64,000 nucleotides of DNA from JACVRW01 sp963814095. Lineage in GTDB: Bacteria; Actinomycetota; Thermoleophilia; Solirubrobacterales; Thermoleophilaceae. Shown here piece after piece: positions 39,096-47,748 of this stretch. Location of the stretch: NCBI GenBank assembly GCA_963814095.1, contig CAWFBT010000011.1, positions 53,633 to 117,632 of the forward strand, written 5' to 3'. A program made the translations under genes and the position numbers. Position 1 is the first letter of the stretch. Each line of letters starts with the position of its first letter. Under the pieces are notes generated by a model. The model saw only the letters and a program-made list of their open reading frames with translations. It was not told the origin of the DNA and did not search any database.

Positions 39096-40109
39096 ATGAA
39101 GCCAATCGAGCTCCCGACATTGAGCCCCGGCGCGGTAGCCGCGCTGAGCCCCTCCGACCTCACGCGCATGCAGTCCGAGGTGCGCGCGCTCGCGGAGGAG
39201 CGCAACGCCGTGATCCTCGCGCACAACTACCAGGTGCCCGAGGTCCAGGACGTGGCCCACTTCGTGGGGGACTCGCTTGGCCTGTCCCGCAAGGCGGCCG
39301 ACACAGACGCCGACGTGATCGCCTTCTGCGGCGTCCACTTCATGGCGGAGACCGCCTCGATCCTGTCCCCGGGCAAGACCGTGTTGCTGCCCGACCTCGA
39401 CGCCGGCTGCTCGCTCGCCGACTCGATCACCGCGCCGCAGCTGCGCGCATGGAAGCAGAAGCACCCGGGCGCGATCGTGGTCATGTACGTGAACACGACC
39501 GCCGAGGTCAAGGCCGAGACCGACTACTGCTGCACCTCCGCCAACGCGGTCGACGTCGTGCGCCACATCTACGCCGAGCACGGCGAGGACACGGAGATCC
39601 TCTTCGGCCCCGACATGTGGCTCGGCGCATACGTCGAGCGGACGATCGGCCGGCGCATGCACGTCTGGGACGGCGAGTGCCACGTTCATGCCGGGATCCG
39701 CCCGGGCGACATCGCCGACGTACGGGCGCAACATCCGGACGCCGAGTTCATGATCCATCCCGAGTGCGGCTGCACGACCCAGGTCATGGAGTACGTGGCG
39801 GCCGGCGACGTCGACCCCGAGCGCACGCACATGCTCTCCACCGGCGGCATGCTCGACTTCGCCCGCGAGTCGGAGGCGCGCGAGTTCATCGTTGCGACCG
39901 AGACCGGCATGCTGCACCCGCTCGCGAAGGAGAACCCCGGCAAGGAGTTCATCCCGGCGAACCGCGCGGCAGCGTGCAGGTACATGAAGATGATCACGCT
40001 GCCGAAGCTGCGCGACGCGCTGCGCGACCTGCGCCCTGTGGTGAAGGTCGATCCCGCCCTGGCCGAGCGCGCCCGGGTGCCGATCGACCGCATGGTCGCC
40101 ATCGGCTGA
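39096..40109 (+). CDS. nadA: Quinolinate synthase NadA
   Basis: [4Fe-4S] enzyme of 337 residues condensing iminoaspartate with dihydroxyacetone phosphate to quinolinate. Family blocks are VILAHNYQVPEVQDVAHFVGD, FCGVHFMAETASILSPGKTVLLPD (written in two parts in the protein), the cluster Cys in TDYCCTSANA, WDGECHVHAG, HPECGCTTQVME, and the C-terminal Cys in NRAAACRYMKMITL. nadB (aspartate oxidase) is not in the window. It is probably controlled by the divergent NrtR-like regulator. Confidence 0.96.
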   Translation: MKPIELPTLSPGAVAALSPSDLTRMQSEVRALAEERNAVILAHNYQVPEVQDVAHFVGDSLGLSRKAADTDADVIAFCGVHFMAETASILSPGKTVLLPDLDAGCSLADSITAPQLRAWKQKHPGAIVVMYVNTTAEVKAETDYCCTSANAVDVVRHIYAEHGEDTEILFGPDMWLGAYVERTIGRRMHVWDGECHVHAGIRPGDIADVRAQHPDAEFMIHPECGCTTQVMEYVAAGDVDPERTHMLSTGGMLDFARESEAREFIVATETGMLHPLAKENPGKEFIPANRAAACRYMKMITLPKLRDALRDLRPVVKVDPALAERARVPIDRMVAIG

Positions 40110-40126
40110 CCCGCCTGCCACCCTGG

Positions 40127-41164
40127 GTGGCCGTGGTACGTGCCGTCTGCACATCGCTGCTTGCCGTCCTGGCGTGCGCCGGCCCCGCATGGGGCGCCGC
40201 GCCCGACCCCGTCGATCACACGAAGGCCGCCGCCCCCGACGGGACGCCCATGTGCGCGGACTGGGTGCATGCGCGCTACACGGTCGAGCGGAACGGCCGC
40301 AGCTGGCCCACCTGGCATCCACCGCGCGATCCGCGCTACGGCTGCGCCTTCGGGCACGAGCACGGCTCGAACCCGCGCGCGTTCGCCTACTTCAAGCGCA
40401 CCGGCATGCCGGCGCTGGGCCACATCGGCGCTTTCGCGGGCAGCGAGGAGGCGCACGCGGGCTTCAAGGTCTTCGTCGTCAACCGCGACCGCAAGGGGCT
40501 CGCCTGGATGGTCGTGCTCCATCAGGGTTCCGGCTCGCCGCGACGCGGTGTCGTTCGCTTCCACTCGCTCGAGGCCTGGCTGTTCAAGCGCAGGGGCGGG
40601 CGGCTGATCGCCCACACGCGGCAGATGGCCGATTTCGGCGAGGCGCGGCCGAACTGCCCGGGCACGGAGCTCCGCGAGAGCATGCGGCTGCTGCCGAGCC
40701 CCGCCTGCGAATCGGTCTACGAGGAGTGGGACACCGCTCTCGACGTCGGCGGTGTCTTTCGCGGGAGGCCGGGCTTCGGCATCGACAACGCGATCACCCA
40801 GTTCAACCCGAGCGCTCCCGAGCAGATCACGTTCAACAAGGGCTTCGCCTGCGGGCCGCACGACCCGGCGGGCTGGGACTCGTACTGCAAGGGCGACAAG
40901 CGCGCCGTGCTGCACCCGCGCTGGGTCGTCGAGAACCGAGGCCCGAGCCGCTTCCGGACCGACGCGTACGGCAGCCGCTCGCCCGCCGGCCTCCTGCAGG
41001 TGGTGTCACGCCGCCTGCGGGTGGACCAGTCGGACGAGTGCTGCGGCGCCGAGAACGCCTTCATCATGGAGCGGCCGAGCGACGGCGGGATCTACCGCGC
41101 CGGCCGCGGGACGGGCTCGGCGAACTTCGAGTTCCCGGGCTACTGCGTTCTCAGAACCAACTAG
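40127..41164 (+). CDS. Secreted cysteine-containing protein of unknown function
   Basis: Protein of 345 residues with a signal peptide (VRAVCTSLLAVLACAGPAWGA, cleavage likely near WGA-AP). I do not recognise a family. The mature part has nine Cys (MCADW, YGCAFG, PNCPG, ACESV, ACGPH, SYCKG, DECCGAE, GYCVL), which suggests disulfides outside the membrane. There is a GCAFGHEHGSNPR block that could bind metal, a PRYGC turn and a GFGIDNAITQFNP segment. GTG 40127 or GTG 40133 are both possible starts. It follows nadA by 17 bases but has no obvious link to NAD. Its stop overlaps the stop of the convergent membrane-protein gene. Confidence 0.75.
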   Translation: MAVVRAVCTSLLAVLACAGPAWGAAPDPVDHTKAAAPDGTPMCADWVHARYTVERNGRSWPTWHPPRDPRYGCAFGHEHGSNPRAFAYFKRTGMPALGHIGAFAGSEEAHAGFKVFVVNRDRKGLAWMVVLHQGSGSPRRGVVRFHSLEAWLFKRRGGRLIAHTRQMADFGEARPNCPGTELRESMRLLPSPACESVYEEWDTALDVGGVFRGRPGFGIDNAITQFNPSAPEQITFNKGFACGPHDPAGWDSYCKGDKRAVLHPRWVVENRGPSRFRTDAYGSRSPAGLLQVVSRRLRVDQSDECCGAENAFIMERPSDGGIYRAGRGTGSANFEFPGYCVLRTN

Positions 41165-41548
41165 TTCCGGCGCGCAAGCCACACGACTGCGACCGATGAA
41201 CGTGACGCCGAAGAGCGCGCTCAGGATGTTGAGCGTCGTGTCCGGCTCGCCCTGGGCGACCGTCACGAGGAACCACGCCGGCAGCACGAACGCCATCACG
41301 GTGCCGGCGATCGCGATCGCACGGTGGTAGAGCGAGCGCACGCGCTCGTCACCGGTGCCGCTCATCACCTCGAGCGTGTTCGAGTAACGGCGGCCGAAGT
41401 GGACCAGCGCGGTGAAGGCGAGCAGGAGCGAGCCTGCGTAGATCGCCTCCTCGAGGCCCTCGGCCGCCCAGAACACCGCGATCACGGCGGCACTGATGGC
41501 GAGCATGCCGGCCACCTGCACGCTCCAGTTGTTCATGGTGTCGTTCAT
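41161..41548 (-). CDS. Small membrane protein paired with XRE regulator (one frameshift)
   Basis: Membrane protein of about 128 residues with four helices in two pairs: VAGMLAISAAVIAVFWAAEG, YAGSLLLAFTALVHFG, AIAIAGTVMAFVLPAWFLVTV and a last one starting ILSALFGVTFI. As read, the frame runs past the expected end to 41006. Removing one base near 41199 gives VAVVWLARRN and a stop at 41161-41163, so I take that end and regard the tail as a frameshift artefact. The start overlaps the XRE stop by ATGA. A small XRE regulator plus a membrane protein is a common bacterial pair of unknown purpose. Confidence 0.7.
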
Positions 41549-41748
41549 CTCGAATCTCCGTTGTCCGAAAACATCTCCTCGACGCTCGCCCCGAAATGGC
41601 GGGCGAGCGCGATCGCGAGCGGCAGCGAGGGGAGGTAACGCCCCTTCTCGATCGCGTTGATCGTCTGGCGCGAGACCCCCATCGCCTGACCGAGCTCGGC
41701 CTGCGAGAGCCCCTGCTCGGACCGCCGCCTGCGCACGTCGTTGTCCAT
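41545..41748 (-). CDS. XRE family helix-turn-helix regulator (YozG-like small type)
   Basis: DNA-binding protein of 67 residues. The Cro/CI helix-turn-helix is complete: VRRRRSEQGLSQAELGQAMGV, SRQTINAIEKGRYLPSLPLA, then ALARHFGASVEEMF. ATG 41748 is chosen because it lies 7 bases after a -10 box and two operator-like dyads lie just upstream. A longer in-frame start would run into the operator. It is translationally coupled to the membrane protein gene and probably represses both. Confidence 0.88.
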   Translation of the reverse strand: MDNDVRRRRSEQGLSQAELGQAMGVSRQTINAIEKGRYLPSLPLAIALARHFGASVEEMFSDNGDSR

Positions 41749-41751
41749 CGC

Positions 41752-41796
41752 TGTAAAGTTAGCTTTACATCGGGTGAGTGTCAAGCAAGCTTTACA
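41752..41796 (-). promoter_or_regulatory. Tandem operators and leaderless promoter of the XRE gene
   Basis: TGTAAAGTTAGCTTTACA (41752-41769) is a dyad with 7-bp arms. TGTCAAGCAAGCTTTACA (41779-41796) is the same site with one arm mismatch, with its centre 27 bp away. On the minus strand TTGACA (41782-41777) and TAACTT (41761-41756) are spaced by 15-17 bp and the ATG starts 7 bases after the latter. The operators therefore cover both promoter boxes, as expected for autorepression. The region also serves the divergent gene at 41814. Confidence 0.72.
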
Positions 41797-41813
41797 TTGG
41801 CTAGTCTGAGCGC

Positions 41814-42554
41814 GTGCAGCTGATTCATCCCGAGCGCCTCCCGACGAGCCCCGAGGAGCTCGCGGCCGGCCTGCGGCTCGCCGCGCTCAAGCCCCCGGGG
41901 CGGCCCTACCTCGGTCTCAACATGGTCTCGAGCCTCGACGGCAAGGCGACCGTCGACTGGCGCACGAAGGGCCTCTCGAGCGAGCTCGACCGGCGGCTCT
42001 TCCACAACCTGCGCACGCAGGTCGACGCCGTGATGGTCGGGGCGGGCACGGTGCGCCAGGAGCGCTACGGCCGGTTGACGAAGACGGAGGAGCTGCGCCG
42101 GAAGCGTGTCGAGGAGGGGCTCGCCGCCGATCCGCTCGCGGTCATCGTCAGCGCACGGCTCGACCTGCCGGCCGACCTTCCGATTCTCAACGAGCCCGAG
42201 CAGCGCGTCGTGATCGCGACGAGCTCCGACGCGACCCTGCCGGAGCTCGGGCCCCAGATCGAGTACGTCCGCGTGGGCGACGACCTCCAGCGGCTGATGG
42301 CCTACCTGGAGGAGACGCACGGCATCCGCACGGTGCTCTGCGAGGGCGGGCCGACGCTCAACTCGCACCTGTTCGCCGCGGACGTCGTCGACGAGCTGTT
42401 CCTCTCGCTCAACCCGAAGATCCCGGGCGGCGCCGCCGCGCTGACGATCGTGGCGGGCCGGGAGCTGGTCGACCCGGCCGAGCTCGAGCTCGTCTCGGTC
42501 GCCGAGGGCGACGGCGACCTGTTCACGCGCTGGCGCGTGCGGCACCGCTCCTGA
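41814..42554 (+). CDS. RibD C-terminal domain / DHFR-like reductase
   Basis: Protein of 246 residues with the pyrimidine reductase fold of riboflavin synthesis. PYLGLNMVSSLDGKATVD, LFHNLRTQVDAVMVGAGTVRQERYG, a VIVSARLDLP strand, and VLCEGGPTLNSHLFAADVVDELFLSLNPKIPGG (in sections) are the expected NADPH and substrate segments. No deaminase domain is attached and no other rib genes are near, so the substrate may be something other than the riboflavin intermediate. GTG 41814 is the start. It is divergent from the XRE gene. Confidence 0.85.
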   Translation: MQLIHPERLPTSPEELAAGLRLAALKPPGRPYLGLNMVSSLDGKATVDWRTKGLSSELDRRLFHNLRTQVDAVMVGAGTVRQERYGRLTKTEELRRKRVEEGLAADPLAVIVSARLDLPADLPILNEPEQRVVIATSSDATLPELGPQIEYVRVGDDLQRLMAYLEETHGIRTVLCEGGPTLNSHLFAADVVDELFLSLNPKIPGGAAALTIVAGRELVDPAELELVSVAEGDGDLFTRWRVRHRS

Positions 42555-42576
42555 GCCTGCAGAAACCCTTGCAGCC

Positions 42577-42608
42577 GTCGCGGATCCGCGACCCCTTTCG
42601 CTACTAAT
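42577..42608 (+). promoter_or_regulatory. ftsE upstream palindrome and -10 element
   Basis: GTCGCGGATCCGCGAC (42577-42592) is a perfect 16-bp palindrome. TACTAAT (42602-42608) ends 9 bases before the ftsE ATG and fits a -10 box for a leaderless or nearly leaderless transcript. The palindrome then falls in the -20 to -35 zone and could be an operator, or the end of the upstream transcript. Confidence 0.5.
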
Positions 42609-42617
42609 GGGCGCCTC

Positions 42618-43442
42618 ATGGCGACTGTGAAAGCACGTCCCGCCGCGGCGGGCGAGGAGCGCCGGCGCGCCCCCGAGACCGAGGTGCCGGTTGTCGAGTT
42701 CCGGAACGTGACGAAGGTCTACGACGGCGGCTCGGTTGCCGTGGACCAGCTGTCGATGCGGATCGGGCGCGGCGAGTTCGTATTCCTCGTCGGCCCAACG
42801 GGCTGCGGCAAGTCCACCTGTATCCGCCTGTTGCAGAAGGAGCTCGAGCCGAGCAAGGGCGAGATCGCGATCGCCGGCCGCGAGTTCAGCGAGATCCCGC
42901 GCAGCCGCGTGCCCTACCTGCGCCGCAACATCGGCGTCGTCTTCCAGGACTACAAGCTGCTGCCGAACCGGACGGTCTACGACAACGTCGCCTACTCGCT
43001 GCAGGTGATCGGCGAGGGCCGCCAGCAGATCCGCCGCAAGGTTCCGGACATCCTGCGCCTGGTCGGGCTCTCGACCAAGCTCCACAACTTCCCCGACGAG
43101 CTGTCGGGCGGCGAGCAGCAGCGCGTGTCGATCGCGCGCGCGTTCGTCAACCACCCGCCGCTGCTGCTGGCCGACGAGCCCACCGGCAACCTCGACCCCG
43201 AGACCTCGATCGGGATCATGCAGCTGATCTACCGGATCAACCGCACCGGCACGACCGTCGTCGTCGCGACCCACGACAAGGAGATGGTCGACAAGATGCG
43301 CAGGCGCGTGATCGAGTTGCGCGAGGGCCGCATCGTGCGCGACGAGAAGTCCGGCCTCTACCGGCCCGACGAGTCGACGACCGAGTTCGCCATCCGGCTG
43401 CGCGGCGAGCTGGGCGTTGGTGTGGAGGGGCACCCCAACTAA
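42618..43442 (+). CDS. ftsE: Cell division ATP-binding protein FtsE
   Basis: ABC ATPase of 274 residues that works with FtsX at the septum to activate peptidoglycan hydrolases. Walker A is GPTGCGKST near residue 58, the Q-loop VVFQDYKLLPNRTVYDNVAY, the signature LSGGEQQRVSIARAF, Walker B LLLADEPTGNLDP and the switch His in VVVATHDKEMV. An N-terminal extension of about 25 residues and a C-terminal tail of about 40 exceed the usual 220-230 residues. ftsX follows after 4 bases. Confidence 0.95.
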   Translation: MATVKARPAAAGEERRRAPETEVPVVEFRNVTKVYDGGSVAVDQLSMRIGRGEFVFLVGPTGCGKSTCIRLLQKELEPSKGEIAIAGREFSEIPRSRVPYLRRNIGVVFQDYKLLPNRTVYDNVAYSLQVIGEGRQQIRRKVPDILRLVGLSTKLHNFPDELSGGEQQRVSIARAFVNHPPLLLADEPTGNLDPETSIGIMQLIYRINRTGTTVVVATHDKEMVDKMRRRVIELREGRIVRDEKSGLYRPDESTTEFAIRLRGELGVGVEGHPN

Positions 43443-43446
43443 GCTG

Positions 43447-44337
43447 ATGCGCTGGGGGTTCTTCCTGAGGGAGGCGCTGCGCGGGCTGAGGCGCAGCTCG
43501 GCGCCGGCGCTGGCGGCGCTGCTGACCGTGCTGCTCACCGCGCTCGTCCTCGGCGTCTTCATCCCGATCGTGCAGGCCACGACGGGCACGGCGAACGAGG
43601 TGCGCGACCGCGTGGCTGTGGACGTCTACGTCAATGAGTCCGCCACGCAGGTCGAGCAGGCCGAGCTGAAGGAGGCACTCGAGGCGACGACCAACGTCAG
43701 ATCGGTCGAGTTCATCTCCAAGGGCGAGGCGCTCGCGCGCGCCCAGGAGAAGAACCCGAGGGCCTTCAAGGAGGGCGCCGAGCTGCTCGGCTCGAACCCG
43801 CTGCCGGCCTCCTTCCGCGTACGCCCCGAGGATCCTGATCGGCTCGACGAGATCGTTCAGCGGCTCGCACCCGGCGGAGAGCCGCAGCTCGCCGCCATCG
43901 ACGAGGTGCGCGACCGCGAGGAGGACACGGACAAGATCCTGTCCGCGACGGGCCTCGTGAAGGCGCTCACGGCGGGGCTCGCCGTGCTGCTCGTGTTCGC
44001 CTCGATCGCGCTGATCGCCAACACCATCCGGCTGTCGGTCTTCGCGCGCCGGCGCGAGGTCGAGGTGATGAAGCTGGTTGGGGCGACCAACTGGTTCATC
44101 CGCTGGCCGTTCGTGATCGAGGGGATCATCGTCGGCTTCTTCGCCGGCCTGCTCGCGGTGCTGCTGCTGACCATTGCGAAGGAGACCTTCATCGACCCGC
44201 TCTCCGAGCGCTTCGAGCTGCTCGCCGCGCCGGAGACGATTGATTTCCCGCTGCTCGTGATCGTCCTGATGGTCGCCTGCATCGCGGTCTCCGCGCTCGG
44301 CAGCGGGATCACGCTGCGACGCTTCCTGCGGGTCTAG
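43447..44337 (+). CDS. ftsX: Cell division protein FtsX
   Basis: Membrane partner of FtsE, 296 residues. The first helix is at about 22-45 (ALAALLTVLLTALVLGVFIP), followed by a large extracytoplasmic loop with VDVYVNESATQVEQAEL, a VEFISKGEALARAQE region and a NPLPASFRVRPEDPD block typical of FtsX. Three C-terminal helices follow (including VLLVFASIALIANTIRLSVFARR and EVEVMKLVGATNWFIRWPF). ATG 43447 is taken rather than the upstream GTG that overlaps ftsE, because MRWGFFLREALRGLRR matches the family start. Confidence 0.95.
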   Translation: MRWGFFLREALRGLRRSSAPALAALLTVLLTALVLGVFIPIVQATTGTANEVRDRVAVDVYVNESATQVEQAELKEALEATTNVRSVEFISKGEALARAQEKNPRAFKEGAELLGSNPLPASFRVRPEDPDRLDEIVQRLAPGGEPQLAAIDEVRDREEDTDKILSATGLVKALTAGLAVLLVFASIALIANTIRLSVFARRREVEVMKLVGATNWFIRWPFVIEGIIVGFFAGLLAVLLLTIAKETFIDPLSERFELLAAPETIDFPLLVIVLMVACIAVSALGSGITLRRFLRV

Positions 44338-44382
44338 GGCTTTAGGGACGCTTTCGCGCCCGCGTCTAAGCTCAGCGGTCGC

Positions 44383-45559
44383 ATGAACTCGGTCCGTTCA
44401 GCCGTCGTGGCCTTCCTGTGCGCGGTCTTCGCGCTGTTCGTCGGCATCTGGCTCGGCGGGCACCCCGAGCACCTGCCGGGCGCGCTGCAGGACGCCTTCG
44501 TGGACGAGGACCGCGCGCTGCGCGCCGAGGTCATCGACACGATCGAGGACAACTTCTACAAGAGGGTGAACGACGAGAGGCTCGACGACGCCTCGCTCAA
44601 GGGGATCGTCGACTCGCTGAACGATCCGTTCTCGCACTACCTCACGCCCAAGGAGGCGACGCAGTTCAACGAATCGGTGAGCGGCGAGTTCGAGGGCATC
44701 GGGATGAACGTCGAGGAGGACCGGCGCGGGCTGAAGGTGCTGCGCGTCTTCGAGGACTCACCGGCCGCGGAGGCCGGCATCAAGCGCGGCGACTTCATCC
44801 TCTCGGTCAACGGGCGCTCGATCGCCGGCGTCAACAGCGCCGTGGCCACGGGCCGCATCAAGGGCGAGGCCGGCACGACGGTCGAGTTGAGCGTGGTCAC
44901 GCCGGGCGACGCGGAGCCGCGCGAGCTCAAGGTCGAGCGCGAGCGCATCGAGGTGCCGGTGGCGACGGGCAGGATCGTCGAGCGCGACGGCAAGAAGCTG
45001 GGCGTGGTCGAGCTCGCCGGTTTCAGCTCGGGCGCGCACGGGATCCTGCGCGGCGAGATCGACGAGCAGCTGAAGAAGGGCGCCGAGGGCCTCGTGCTCG
45101 ACCTGCGCGGGAATGGCGGCGGCCTGCTGACCGAGGCCCAGCTCGTGTCGAGCATCTTCATCGAGGACGGCAAGATCGTGTCGACGCGCGGCCGCTCGCG
45201 GCCCGGAGCGCACCCTCGAGGCCGAGGGCGACGCCATCCCCGAGGACATCCCCGTGGTCGTGCTCGTGGACGGCGGCAGCGCCAGCGCCTCCGAGATCGT
45301 CACCGGCGCGCTGCGCGACACGGGGCGCGGAACCGTCGTCGGCGCACGCACCTTCGGCAAGGGGCTCGTGCAGGAGGTCAAGCCGCTTTCGAACGGCGGC
45401 GTGCTCGACATCACCGTCGCCAACTACTACCTGCCCGGCGGCAAGACGATCTCGAAGGCCGGGATCAAGCCCGAGGTGCGGGCCGTGGACAACCCGGACA
45501 CGGATCGCGACGAGGCGCTCCCCACGGCCCTGGAGACCCTGCTCGAGCAGACTCGATGA
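44383..45559 (+). CDS. S41 C-terminal processing peptidase with PDZ domain (one frameshift)
   Basis: Membrane-anchored serine protease, 391 residues after removing one extra base near 45205 (SRPE-R reads SRPGA). An N-terminal anchor (VVAFLCAVFALFVGIWLGG) is followed by FYKRVNDERLDDASLKGIVDSL and DPFSHYLTPKEA. The PDZ domain (GIGMNVEEDRRGLKVLRVF to GRSIAG) comes next, then the peptidase core LVLDLRGNGGGLL. The catalytic Ser is in VDGGSASASEIV and the Lys in FGKGLVQEVKPL. Its place after ftsEX suggests processing of a cell-wall hydrolase or septal protein. TAAGCT at 44367-44372 lies 10 bases before the ATG. Its stop overlaps the RNase gene. Confidence 0.9.
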
Positions 45560-47269
45560 GCCCGCCGCTCAGGCGGCTCGACCAGCCGCTCGTGGCCGTG
45601 CTCGAGAAGCGCGGCCGCTTCCTCGTCGCCGAGCCGCTGTTCGGGCGCGGGCCGCGTGGAGCGGTCGACCCGCGCGGGGCGGGCGTGGGTGAGCTCGTGC
45701 TGGTCGGCTCGGGCAAGCGCGGCGCGCGCGTGATCCGCAGGCTCGGCCGGCCCGACCGAGCGCGCGACGTGCTCGAGGGCCTGATGCTGGACCGCGGCCT
45801 GCACCGCAGCTATCCGCGCTCGGCCGCCGCCGAGGCCGAGCACGCGGCCAGCGAGCCCTATGCGGCTGACGCGCGCGTCGACCTCACCCCGCTGCCGACC
45901 TTCACGATCGACCCCGACGACGCCCGCGACTTCGACGATGCCATCTCGGCCGTGCGCGAGGACGACGGGCGCATCCGCGTCTGGGTCCACATAGCCGACG
46001 TGACCGCCTACCTGCGGCCGGGCGGTCCGCTCGAGGGCGCGGCCTACCGGCGCGGCACGAGCGTCTACGTGCCCGGCACGGTCGAGCCGATGCTGCCGGA
46101 AGTGCTCTCGACCGAGGCCTGCTCGCTGCGCCCGGGCGAGGAGCGCCTCGCCGTGACCGTCGAGATGGTGATGGACGGCACGGAGGCCCGCACGGTCAGC
46201 TTCCACCGCTCGCGCGTGCGCTCCGATGCCCGGCTCACCTACGGCGAGGTCGACGAGATCCTCGCCGGTCACGCCCGCGCCGAGGAGCCCTGGGCGGCGC
46301 CGCTCGATGCCGCGCGTGAGGTGGCGGCGGCGCTGCGCGCACGGCCGCGACGCGCTCGAGCTCGGCTCCCCGGAGCCGGTCTTCGACTTCGACTCCGAGG
46401 GCCACGTGACGGGCGTGCGCTACGAGGAGCAGACCGAGTCGCACTCGTTGATCGAGCAGCTGATGATCCTCGCCAACGAGCAGGTCGCGGGCTATCTGGC
46501 CGACCGCCGCCTGCCAACGCTGTACCGCGTGCACGAGCGGCCCGAGCCGACCTCGGCCGCCTACCTCGCCGAGCAGCTGGCGAGCCTCGAGATCCCCACC
46601 CCGCCCGTGCCGCGGCACATGACGCCGCAGCAGGCTTCCGACCTCGTGGCCGAGATGTCGCGGATAGTGGCGCGCGAGTCCGGGGGCCGGCGCGCAATCG
46701 GAATCCTCGTGCTCCGTTCGCTCAAGCAGGCGTTCTACTCGCCGCGCAACCTCGGTCACGCCGGGTTGGCGTCACCGCGCTACACGCACTTCACCTCACC
46801 GATCAGGCGCTACCCGGACGTGATCGTGCACCGGGCGCTGCTGCAGGGGCTCGGGATCGACAACGCGGCGCTGCCGGCGCACGATCTCGACGAGGCGGGG
46901 GTGGCCACCTCGGCGGCGGAGCGCGCCGCCATGCAGGTCGAGCGCACCGCCGACGACGTCTGCCTCGCCTTCCTGCTCGAGCGAGTGCTGTCGGAGGCGG
47001 ACCCGGTCGATCCGCCGGCGTTCGAGGGAGAGGTCGTCGGGCTGATTGAGAAGGGAGCGTTCGTGCGCTTCGGTGACGAGGGCTTCGAGGGCCTGCTGCC
47101 GAGCCGGCGGCTGCGCGGCTGGTGGACCCTGAACGACCTCGGCACCGCTCTCGAAGAGGAGGGCAGCGGTCGCCGCCTGCGTTTCGGCGATCCCGTCGAC
47201 GTGGTCGTGGACCGAGTCGATACCGCGCGCGGCCGAGTGGATCTCTCACGCGCCGGTGCATACTCGTAG
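45556..47269 (+). CDS. rnr: RNase R/RNase II family exoribonuclease (one frameshift)
   Basis: 3'-5' exoribonuclease, about 570 residues, clearly shorter than the roughly 800-residue E. coli RNase R because N-terminal cold-shock domains are reduced. The RNB catalytic core is complete: FTIDPDDARDFDDAISA (metal-binding Asp residues), VWVHIADVTAYL, RGTSVYVPG, LPEVLSTEACSLRPGEERLA, IEQLMILANEQVA, YTHFTSPIRRYPDVIVHR. A C-terminal S1 domain follows (FEGEVVGLIEKGAFVRFG). One extra base near 46345 splits the frame. The gene overlaps the protease stop and is followed by smpB 5 bases later, a recurrent rnr-smpB pairing. Confidence 0.92.
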
Positions 47270-47274
47270 GCGCG

Positions 47275-47748
47275 ATGGCAAAGAAGGGAAAGCGAAAGGC
47301 GGCGCCCGGCGACGTCGCCACGAACCGCCAGGCGGGCTTCCGCTACAACCTGCTCGAGCGGATCGAGGCCGGCATCGTGCTGCAGGGCTCCGAGGTCAAG
47401 TCGATGCGCCAGGGCGGCGTGCAGATGAAGGACGCCTACGCGGAGGTGCGCGACGGCGAGGTCTGGCTGCACAACATGCATATCGCGCCCTACGGGCCCG
47501 CGCGCGACAACCACGACCCGGAGCGCCCGCGCAAGCTGTTGCTCCACAAGCGCGAGATCGAGCGACTGATCGGCCAGACCGCCGAGAAGGGCCAGACGCT
47601 CGTGCCGACGCGTGTCTACTTCAACGGCGCCCGCGCGAAGGTCGAGATCGCGCTCGCCAAGGGCAAGGACACCTACGACAAGCGCCGCGCGATCAAGGAT
47701 CGCGACACGAAACGCGAGATCGAGCGGGCGCTGTCGGAGCGCCACTAG
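47275..47748 (+). CDS. smpB: SsrA-binding protein SmpB
   Basis: RNA-binding protein of 157 residues required for tmRNA-mediated ribosome rescue. The oligonucleotide-binding barrel has ATNRQAGFRYNLLERIEAGI, VLQGSEVKSMRQGGVQMKDAYAEV, WLHNMHIAPYGPA, and RPRKLLLHKREIERLIG. The C-terminal helix that enters the mRNA channel is KGKDTYDKRRAIKDRD. It follows rnr at 5 bases. Its RNA partner ssrA lies 4.8 kb further on. Its stop overlaps the convergent nagA stop. Confidence 0.97.
   Translation: MAKKGKRKAAPGDVATNRQAGFRYNLLERIEAGIVLQGSEVKSMRQGGVQMKDAYAEVRDGEVWLHNMHIAPYGPARDNHDPERPRKLLLHKREIERLIGQTAEKGQTLVPTRVYFNGARAKVEIALAKGKDTYDKRRAIKDRDTKREIERALSERH

Noticed and set aside
41006..41160. C-terminal extension of the membrane protein to 41006
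   Set aside because: It runs antisense into the secreted-protein gene and is hydrophilic. A one-base correction restores a natural helix end and stop at 41161.
38420..41164. 914-codon plus-strand frame as one gene
   Set aside because: The 5' two thirds are antisense to the Nudix regulator or out of frame with nadA. Only 40127-41164 reads as a protein with a signal peptide.
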